A DNA stretch of 64,000 nt, from positions 1 through 64,000 of the forward strand of contig NZ_VKKH01000003.1 of assembly GCF_007197995.1 (NCBI RefSeq), in the 5' to 3' direction. This document shows, piece by piece, positions 58,259-64,000 of this stretch; the stretch's first letter is position 1, and each line of letters begins with the position of its first letter. Source of the DNA: Aliiglaciecola sp. M165 (GTDB taxonomy: Bacteria > Pseudomonadota > Gammaproteobacteria > Enterobacterales > Alteromonadaceae). The notes below the pieces were generated by a model. The model saw only the letters and a list, made by a program, of their open reading frames with translations. It did not search any database and had not been told where the DNA came from. The translations under genes were made by a program, and so were the position numbers.

Positions 58259-59596
58259 ATGAAGCAAGTAGAAGTGAATTTTGATGGTCTTGTAGGGCCT
58301 ACTCACAACTATGCCGGTTTATCATTTGGCAACGTTGCATCACTCAATAATGCCAATGCTAAAAGTAGCCCAAAACAGGCAGCTAAACAGGGTTTACTTA
58401 AAATGAAAGCGCTGCACGACTTAGGAATGACCCAAGGTGTATTAGCCCCTCAAGCAAGACCAGACATTGATACGTTGCGTAGACTAGGATTCACTGGTAG
58501 TGATGCAAACGTATTAGAACAAGCCTCAAAGCGCGCTCCTGAGGTTTTTCTTGCATGCTGCTCAGCATCAAGCATGTGGACAGCAAACGCTGCCACCGTG
58601 TCTCCCAGTGCCGATACTCACGACGGGAAGGTTCACTTTACACCAGCAAATTTGACTAATAAATTTCACCGTTCGTTGGAACCTGAAGTTACCGGTCGCA
58701 TTTTGCAATCGACCTTTAAAAACGATAAATACTTCCAACATCACGTTCACTTGCCAGACAATGAACATTTTGGTGATGAAGGTGCGGCGAACCACACTAG
58801 ACTTTGTTCAGAATATGGAAGAGCCGGTGTTGAGATCTTTGTTTATGGTAGACACGCTTTTGATGTAAGCAAACCTGCCCCTACGGTTTTTCCTGCGCGA
58901 CAAACATTAGAAGCCAGCCAGGCAATTGCTCGTTTGCATGGGTTGGACGATGACACTACCGTATTTATCCAACAAAACCCTGATGTCATAGACCAAGGCG
59001 TTTTCCACAATGACGTCATCTCAGTTGGCAATCAGAATGTACTGTTCTATCACCAGCAAGCATTCTTCGACACACAAAATGCATTGGATGAAATTCAACG
59101 TAAATTTGGTGATGAAAAAGTCCATTTTGTTAGGGTGGATACTGAAGCGGTAACCGTTCAAGAGGCCATTAAAACCTACTTATTCAATACGCAAATCATT
59201 ACTTTGCCCTCTGGTGAGATGGCTATTATTGCACCAACAGACTGCGAAGAAAGCGATTCGGTGTCAAAATATTTAAGTAATTTGATTACGCAAGACACTC
59301 CCATCAAACACGTACATTATTTCGATGTTAAACAAAGCATGCGCAATGGTGGCGGCCCAGCTTGCTTGCGCTTGAGAGTTGCTATGACAGAACAAGAGTT
59401 AGGGGCGGTAAACCAAAATACGTTAATCGATGACGCTAACTTCGCAAAGCTTAATAGTTGGGTAGACAAACACTACAGAGATGAGTTGGGCGATGACGAT
59501 TTGCGTGATCCCCAATTGTTGATAGAATCACGCACCGCTTTGGACGAATTAACACAAATCCTAAATCTTGGCTCGGTTTACCCATTTCAAAGATAG
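58259..59596 (+). CDS. astB: N-succinylarginine dihydrolase
   Basis: A 445-residue guanidino-group hydrolase that turns N2-succinylarginine into N2-succinylornithine, CO2 and ammonia in the AST arginine-degradation pathway. The catalytic Cys is in [12 protein letters not shown], with FVRVDTEAV and [12 protein letters not shown] for the His/Glu region. The ATG at 58259 has AGAGG 8 bases upstream and gives the usual [20 protein letters not shown] start. The other ast genes are not in the window. Confidence 0.95.
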   Translation: MKQVEVNFDGLVGPTHNYAGLSFGNVASLNNANAKSSPKQAAKQGLLKMKALHDLGMTQGVLAPQARPDIDTLRRLGFTGSDANVLEQASKRAPEVFLACCSASSMWTANAATVSPSADTHDGKVHFTPANLTNKFHRSLEPEVTGRILQSTFKNDKYFQHHVHLPDNEHFGDEGAANHTRLCSEYGRAGVEIFVYGRHAFDVSKPAPTVFPARQTLEASQAIARLHGLDDDTTVFIQQNPDVIDQGVFHNDVISVGNQNVLFYHQQAFFDTQNALDEIQRKFGDEKVHFVRVDTEAVTVQEAIKTYLFNTQIITLPSGEMAIIAPTDCEESDSVSKYLSNLITQDTPIKHVHYFDVKQSMRNGGGPACLRLRVAMTEQELGAVNQNTLIDDANFAKLNSWVDKHYRDELGDDDLRDPQLLIESRTALDELTQILNLGSVYPFQR

Positions 59597-59651
59597 TCCT
59601 TACGACAAAGGCTTGTTGACACTTAGATACCCTGCCATCAATGCCAGAAAC

Positions 59652-59679
59652 AAAAAAGCGCTCCTTAGAGCGCTTTTTA
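59652..59679. terminator. Bidirectional terminator between astB and the Ig-like lipoprotein gene
   Basis: AAAAAGCGCTC-CTTA-GAGCGCTTTTT is a perfect stem with A/T tracts on both sides. It sits between two convergent stop codons. Confidence 0.9.
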
Positions 59680-59680
59680 T

Positions 59681-61870
59681 TTAATCCGTATCAGTACAAA
59701 GCAATCCTGCCCCAAATGGGTTAGGCGGGGGCGGTGACGCTTCATCATCTAAATCAACAGCCGCCACAGCAAAAGTAAATTCCTGACTTTCTACTGCTTC
59801 ACTTCCTGAAGATTGGCCAAATACACTAATCTCAACGTCAGTCCAAGGACCAAATGCTTTAGGATAACGCACCTCAACTTTTGCCTGTCCATTTTCATCT
59901 GTTGAATCCGTATCACTCGCAAAACCGATAGTACCAACGATACCAGGGGTTAACTTACCATCGCCATTTGTATCTTCACCGACATCAAGTGAACCATTAC
60001 CGTTAATATCTTCGTTTGCGCACGTTGCTGTCACCTGGGGCTGCCAAACATCGAGATCAACGTTATATACCCAAAATCCTTTGCGATAAACGCCGCCCGC
60101 AGAAAATTTAACGGGTGTCGATGAAACCGTTAGGTCAACATTACCCACCGGACGACCAGCTGCATCACTGACAAACACGGAAAATTCTTTTAAATAACTG
60201 GAATCATCTGGAACCTGAATGGTCCTGCCTGTTCCCAAAGAAATATCAAAGGCTCTATCGCCTACAGTGAGCGTTGTAAAATCTGTAACTGCTGTGTTTG
60301 CAGCCATTTCAGCATGTACAACTACGGCATCTTCGCTACTCACCGCATTAGAGGTATAAACCGTTGATGCAATACCATTACTGTCAGTTGTCGATGAATT
60401 TGGGGATACAAATCCACCACTTACATCATCTACTCGGAAGTTGACCACTTGGCCTTTTACTAAGTTTCCTGTCGCATCGCGCACAATGGCTGAAATCGTT
60501 GTGGTTTGGCCTTCAGGACCAATTAAATCTGGCGATGCATCAACAAGGATAGTTGCAGGGGTTGTTGCAATAAATTCAAACTGGGTTCTTGCGCTAACTG
60601 TTTGACCATCACCATCTTCACCTTCTGCGGTTATGCTTGTTAAACCGGCATTAGACGAACTTATAACAAAAGTCGCAATACCTTCTGCATTTGTCACAGC
60701 TGTTGGAGTCGTTATGTTACCTCGAGAAGAGCTTAAAGTAATATTACCACCTGCAAAGGGCACATTATCCTTTAACCAAGTGATGCTCAATGTTGTATCA
60801 GTGCCAAGAGGAACATCCTCCGTGGGTACGGTTGTAAAACTAAAACTGTCTTCCTGCACATTAAAGTTTAACTCACCTTGTGCATTTAAAGCGCTAGCTG
60901 TGATTGTGTTTTCACCCGAATTACTGGCTTGATACTGAACCGTCACCTGACCTTCTGCATCTGTTGTTGCTTCAGACACAATTGTACCTTGTGAAGCGGT
61001 AACCGATACGGTGCGATTAGCCAAACCATTGCCATCGGAATCAGCAACTTTAATTGTAACGTCTATGGTGTCTCCAAGAACCACTGATGTTGGCCCATCA
61101 ACATTCACTTCTGTACCAACAATTTGAATATCTACAGCTTCACTAAATGTGCCGGTCGATACTGTAGCGGTAATAAGCCGGTTCTCTGGGTTATTACGAC
61201 TTGTAAGAATTGCTCTAGCGGTTCCGTCATCAGCGGAGCTACCTTGTACTATCTGCAATTCAGCCCCGTTATTAGCAGAAAACGAAACATCAACACCTGA
61301 CAACAAAATATTTTGTGCGTTTTTAACTACTGCAATAAGTTCGATTTCATCAGAGCCACTGGACGCCAATTGTGTTGCACTGGCAAAGATTTCGAGTGAT
61401 GCGGGTGTGTCACCAGATGTTGCGGTACCTGAAGAACTAAAACCAATTTGACCTTGAGTATCTGCATCTAGCGCGCCAATCACTAATGCGTCACCCGAGT
61501 TTTCGCCAACCGTTAGTCCGATCGTTGCTACGCCTTGTGCATTAGTCAACGCAGTCCCAGTATCATTAGAAAAATTAGCGAGTCCAGTTTGACTAAAAGT
61601 GAATGTAATGAGCTGATTGGATACGTCACCACCATCTGAACTACTTACTGTTGCGGTGATTACCAAAGGAACAGTCGCACTGAGTGCATTGGTGTCTTCA
61701 CCATTTTGCCCCGCAACGGCCAGCGAAACACTAAATGTAGGAGCAGTTGTGCCCCCTCCCCCTACACCGCCTCCAGTAGTAGGCTCTCGTTCAACCGAGC
61801 CACCTCCACCGCAAGCAGTAAGAGTTAAAAGCATCAAACTGGTGATAAACACCTTCAAGCGTGAAATCAT
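59681..61870 (-). CDS. Lipoprotein with repeated bacterial Ig-like (Big_1/invasin-type) domains
   Basis: A 729-residue lipoprotein. The signal ends in lipobox LTAC (SLMLLTLTACGGGG) followed by a glycine-rich linker. Several Ig-like units follow, each with a pattern such as DANGNL or SDGNGLANRTVSVTASQG and the TDAEGQVTV strand of Big_1 domains. Near the C-terminus DINGNGSLDVGEDTNGDGKL looks like a calcium-binding loop pair. The start at 61870 places the signal at the N-terminus; a TTG ten codons upstream would add unlikely residues. It is probably a surface adhesion or structural protein; the ligand is unknown. Confidence 0.88.
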   Translation of the reverse strand: MISRLKVFITSLMLLTLTACGGGGSVEREPTTGGGVGGGGTTAPTFSVSLAVAGQNGEDTNALSATVPLVITATVSSSDGGDVSNQLITFTFSQTGLANFSNDTGTALTNAQGVATIGLTVGENSGDALVIGALDADTQGQIGFSSSGTATSGDTPASLEIFASATQLASSGSDEIELIAVVKNAQNILLSGVDVSFSANNGAELQIVQGSSADDGTARAILTSRNNPENRLITATVSTGTFSEAVDIQIVGTEVNVDGPTSVVLGDTIDVTIKVADSDGNGLANRTVSVTASQGTIVSEATTDAEGQVTVQYQASNSGENTITASALNAQGELNFNVQEDSFSFTTVPTEDVPLGTDTTLSITWLKDNVPFAGGNITLSSSRGNITTPTAVTNAEGIATFVISSSNAGLTSITAEGEDGDGQTVSARTQFEFIATTPATILVDASPDLIGPEGQTTTISAIVRDATGNLVKGQVVNFRVDDVSGGFVSPNSSTTDSNGIASTVYTSNAVSSEDAVVVHAEMAANTAVTDFTTLTVGDRAFDISLGTGRTIQVPDDSSYLKEFSVFVSDAAGRPVGNVDLTVSSTPVKFSAGGVYRKGFWVYNVDLDVWQPQVTATCANEDINGNGSLDVGEDTNGDGKLTPGIVGTIGFASDTDSTDENGQAKVEVRYPKAFGPWTDVEISVFGQSSGSEAVESQEFTFAVAAVDLDDEASPPPPNPFGAGLLCTDTD

Positions 61871-61989
61871 GTCGTTATTCCCACATATACGATTTTTCAA
61901 TTCAAGTACTCACTGTATGCGTTTTTATGGTTTAGCTCGCGCAACAATCTTGCTACGCTATCTAAAATCACTTTAATTTTAGGACAATT

Positions 61990-63354
61990 ATGCAGCAGTC
62001 CCCACAAAAACTTGGTCTCACCACTAAAATCTTTATCGGCATGATTGCCGGGATTGTTACCGGTGTTTTACTAAAATGGTTGTTTGATGATAGCGGAGAT
62101 TTCACCTTTAGTGTATTCGGAGTCACTGTTTCTACGTATGCTGTTTTAGTCGAAGGTATATTTCATGTGACGGGACAAATCTTTATCAACAGTCTAAAAA
62201 TGTTGATTGTACCCCTGGTTTTTGTCTCTTTAGTCTGCGGAATCGCTAACTTGTCTGAACCCAGCAAATTGGGAAGGCTAGGAGGGAAATCTGTCGCTTT
62301 GTACATAGGAACTACCGCCTTAGCAATTACTGTTGCCATCATTGCCGCTTTAATTGTCGAGCCTGGTGTAGGGGTAAGCATGCCAGAGTCCGTAACCTAT
62401 ACGCCTAAAGAAGCCCCAGGGTTAGCACAAGTCATTATCGATATTTTCCCCTCCAATCCATTTGCTGCGTTCACTGAAGGAAAAATGTTACAGGTCATTA
62501 CGTTTGCGGTTTTATTTGGTCTTGCTATGGCAATGACCGGAGCGCCTGGAAAACGAGTGGCAGCACTATTCGATGATTTAAACGCCGTCATCATGAAACT
62601 TGTCACTATTTTGATGAATTTAGCGCCATACGGTGTTTATGCTTTGCTAGCAAAACTATTCACGACAATAGATCCCTCGAGTATTGCATCACTAATTTGG
62701 TATTTTGGCTTGGTGTTATTAGTCTTAGCGATCCATCTCACTGTTACTTACTCGTTAATTTTAAAAATATTCGCCGGTTTGAACCCAATCGTACTGTTTA
62801 AAAAGATGCGTGAAGCCGCATTATTTGCGTTTAGCACATCTAGTAGTAGCGCAACGTTGCCAGTGACAATGGAAACAGCCACCAAAAAACTTGGGGTTGG
62901 GAATTCTGTTGCATCTTTCACAATACCCTTGGGCTCCACGATTAACATGGATGGCACTGCCATTATGCAAGGTGTTGCGACGGTATTTATTGCGCAAGTC
63001 TATGGAATCGACTTGACGACCTCAGATTTGCTCATGGTAGTACTAACCGCAACGCTAGCGTCTGTAGGCACAGCCGGAGTTCCTGGCGTGGGCACCTTGA
63101 TGTTGGCTATGGTGCTGGTTCAGGTCGGTTTGCCCGTCGACGGCGTAGCGTTAATTCTTGGTGTAGACAGACTCCTGGATATGACCAGAACAGCGGTCAA
63201 TATCACAGGCGATTGTACAGTAGCCTGTGTTGTGGCTAAAAGTGAAAATGATTTGGACACTGCCATTTATTACGATCCAGACGCAGGAGAAAAAGAAGAA
63301 GAGCTTGACTTGGATGAGTTCGAACCGGCCTCAGTTCACAAAAAAACTGACTGA
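61990..63354 (+). CDS. Dicarboxylate/amino acid:cation symporter (DAACS family)
   Basis: A 454-residue inner-membrane symporter that takes up glutamate, aspartate or C4-dicarboxylates with H+ or Na+. The serine-rich hairpin STSSSSATLPVTMET and the substrate/Na-binding NMDGTAIMQGVATVFIAQ, followed by GTAGVPG and DRLLDMTRTAVNITGD, are family hallmarks. The acidic C-terminal tail (EKEEELDLDEFEP) is cytoplasmic. GltP and DctA types cannot be separated here. It is divergent from the Ig-like lipoprotein gene. Confidence 0.92.
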   Translation: MQQSPQKLGLTTKIFIGMIAGIVTGVLLKWLFDDSGDFTFSVFGVTVSTYAVLVEGIFHVTGQIFINSLKMLIVPLVFVSLVCGIANLSEPSKLGRLGGKSVALYIGTTALAITVAIIAALIVEPGVGVSMPESVTYTPKEAPGLAQVIIDIFPSNPFAAFTEGKMLQVITFAVLFGLAMAMTGAPGKRVAALFDDLNAVIMKLVTILMNLAPYGVYALLAKLFTTIDPSSIASLIWYFGLVLLVLAIHLTVTYSLILKIFAGLNPIVLFKKMREAALFAFSTSSSSATLPVTMETATKKLGVGNSVASFTIPLGSTINMDGTAIMQGVATVFIAQVYGIDLTTSDLLMVVLTATLASVGTAGVPGVGTLMLAMVLVQVGLPVDGVALILGVDRLLDMTRTAVNITGDCTVACVVAKSENDLDTAIYYDPDAGEKEEELDLDEFEPASVHKKTD

Positions 63355-63397
63355 CACGCTTTAGAGGATAGTCGCTACTACACTCAACAATGTAATC

Positions 63398-63435
63398 AAC
63401 CCCAATCCCGACATTTCTTATCCGGGATTGGGGTT
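63398..63435. repeat. Palindromic repeat hairpin (same family as 40727-40956)
   Basis: AACCCCAATCCCG / CGGGATTGGGGTT, a perfect 13-bp stem with a 12-base loop, lies between the convergent ends of the symporter and lolE genes. It may act as a terminator for either gene, but no T-run is adjacent. The same sequence, in degenerate or half form, occurs at 40727-40763 and 40938-40956. Confidence 0.75.
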
Positions 63436-63491
63436 AATCATTTCATTAGGGTATTTTCAAAGACCCTTTTTTTGATTGCAATCGAGCGTGT

Positions 63492-64000
63492 TTACCTTTG
63501 GCCTAATGCCCTAGCAGGGTTAATCTTAGTGGCTTTCATTGCAGGATATAAGGTCGCAAATAAACTCAACACAATCGCGATAGCGGCGGTAATAAAAACT
63601 TCTGTCCATTTTAACTCAGAGGGCAAAAAATCGATAAAGTAAATGTCCCCAGATAAGAACCGGAATCCTAAAACCGACTCAAAAAACAATGCGATACTTG
63701 TGAGATTTTGCGCCAGCAGTACGCCTGCAATAACACCTATCAGCGTTCCCATAACCCCATTAAATGCGCCTTGAAGCAAAAAGACTTTCAGCAACAAGTG
63801 ATCCCTTGCCCCCATGGTTTTTAACATCGCGATTTCCGCTTGCTTTTCATTTACCGCCATCACCAACGTTGAAACTATATTGAAGCAGGCAACCGCAATG
63901 ACTAAGGTAAGCGCAATGTAAACCACAGTTCTGACAAGTTGGATATCTTGATACAAATGCCCTTGAGTCCTTGTCCAATCCGTCATGTAAACATGTTGAT
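63492..64000 (-). CDS. lolE: Lipoprotein-releasing ABC transporter permease LolE, C-terminal part (cut by window edge)
   Basis: The last about 169 residues of an inner-membrane permease of the LolCDE complex, which releases outer-membrane lipoproteins to LolA. VYMTDWTRTQGHLYQDIQLV, then ALTLVIAVACFNIVSTLVMAV, and SGDIYFIDFLPSELKW closely follow E. coli LolE. Three membrane helices are visible. The frame is open through position 64000, so the N-terminus lies outside the window and the internal ATG at 63986 is not the start. Confidence 0.9.
   Translation of the reverse strand, partial: QHVYMTDWTRTQGHLYQDIQLVRTVVYIALTLVIAVACFNIVSTLVMAVNEKQAEIAMLKTMGARDHLLLKVFLLQGAFNGVMGTLIGVIAGVLLAQNLTSIALFFESVLGFRFLSGDIYFIDFLPSELKWTEVFITAAIAIVLSLFATLYPAMKATKINPARALGQR

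Noticed and set aside
1-64000. tRNA, rRNA, phage or conjugative genes
   Set aside because: None was recognised on either strand, apart from the partial IS3-type end.

Overview
The window looks like chromosomal DNA of a marine gammaproteobacterium of the Alteromonadales, probably near Alteromonas, Glaciecola or Paraglaciecola. This rests on protein resemblance to that group, a moderately AT-rich composition, and the E. coli-like order rne / rluC / maf / yceD-rpmF-plsX-fabH-fabD-fabG-acpP-fabF-pabC-mltG-tmk-holB-ycfH. The genus is inference; no 16S rRNA, tRNA or CRISPR array was seen.

Layout. 1-140: cut-off end of an IS3-type element. 180-10541: a 3,453-residue secreted subtilisin-like protease with calcium-binding repeats, propeller-like repeats and a C-terminal GlyGly-CTERM-type sorting tail. 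10733-21125: the long leftward lipid-synthesis operon, followed by folate, peptidoglycan, dTMP, DNA polymerase and TatD-type genes, apparently driven by a good promoter just before yceD. 21234-26393: maf, rluC and rne, the last with a long hairpin-rich leader. 26568-28721: YaeQ, a thioesterase and a rhomboid. 28853-36414: seven tightly packed leftward genes (MoxR ATPase, CoxE-like VWA protein, RDD membrane protein, XdhC, MocA-like nucleotidyltransferase, and the small and large subunits of a molybdenum hydroxylase). 36684-44872: cysK, a lipoprotein, a Nudix gene broken by a stop codon, gamma-glutamyltranspeptidase, a repeat-derived intergenic region, a rhombosortase with an abnormal 5' end, an S9 peptidase and a peroxidase. 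45154-54090: DUF4397 lipoprotein, PLP-dependent sulfur enzyme, acyltransferase, an operon of exported protease / FHA membrane protein / NRDE protein, an aromatic aminotransferase and a DEAD-box helicase. 54154-64000: YaiI, DUF2058, topA, astB, an Ig-like lipoprotein, a dicarboxylate/amino acid symporter and the end of lolE.

Most of the window is core metabolism. The parts that stand out are (i) a GlyGly-CTERM protease and a rhombosortase, the expected substrate and enzyme pair, in one window; (ii) the MoxR-VWA-RDD operon continuous with a Tat-exported molybdenum hydroxylase, resembling the maturation genes of CO dehydrogenase clusters; (iii) a small palindromic repeat family in three places, two copies of which could be the ends of a roughly 230-bp MITE-like element next to rrtA; and (iv) several gene-level oddities: a stop codon splitting a Nudix hydrolase, no normal start codon for rrtA, a probably leaderless yceD, and a strong leftward terminator between two rightward genes. 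None of these is a clear new defence or biosynthetic system.
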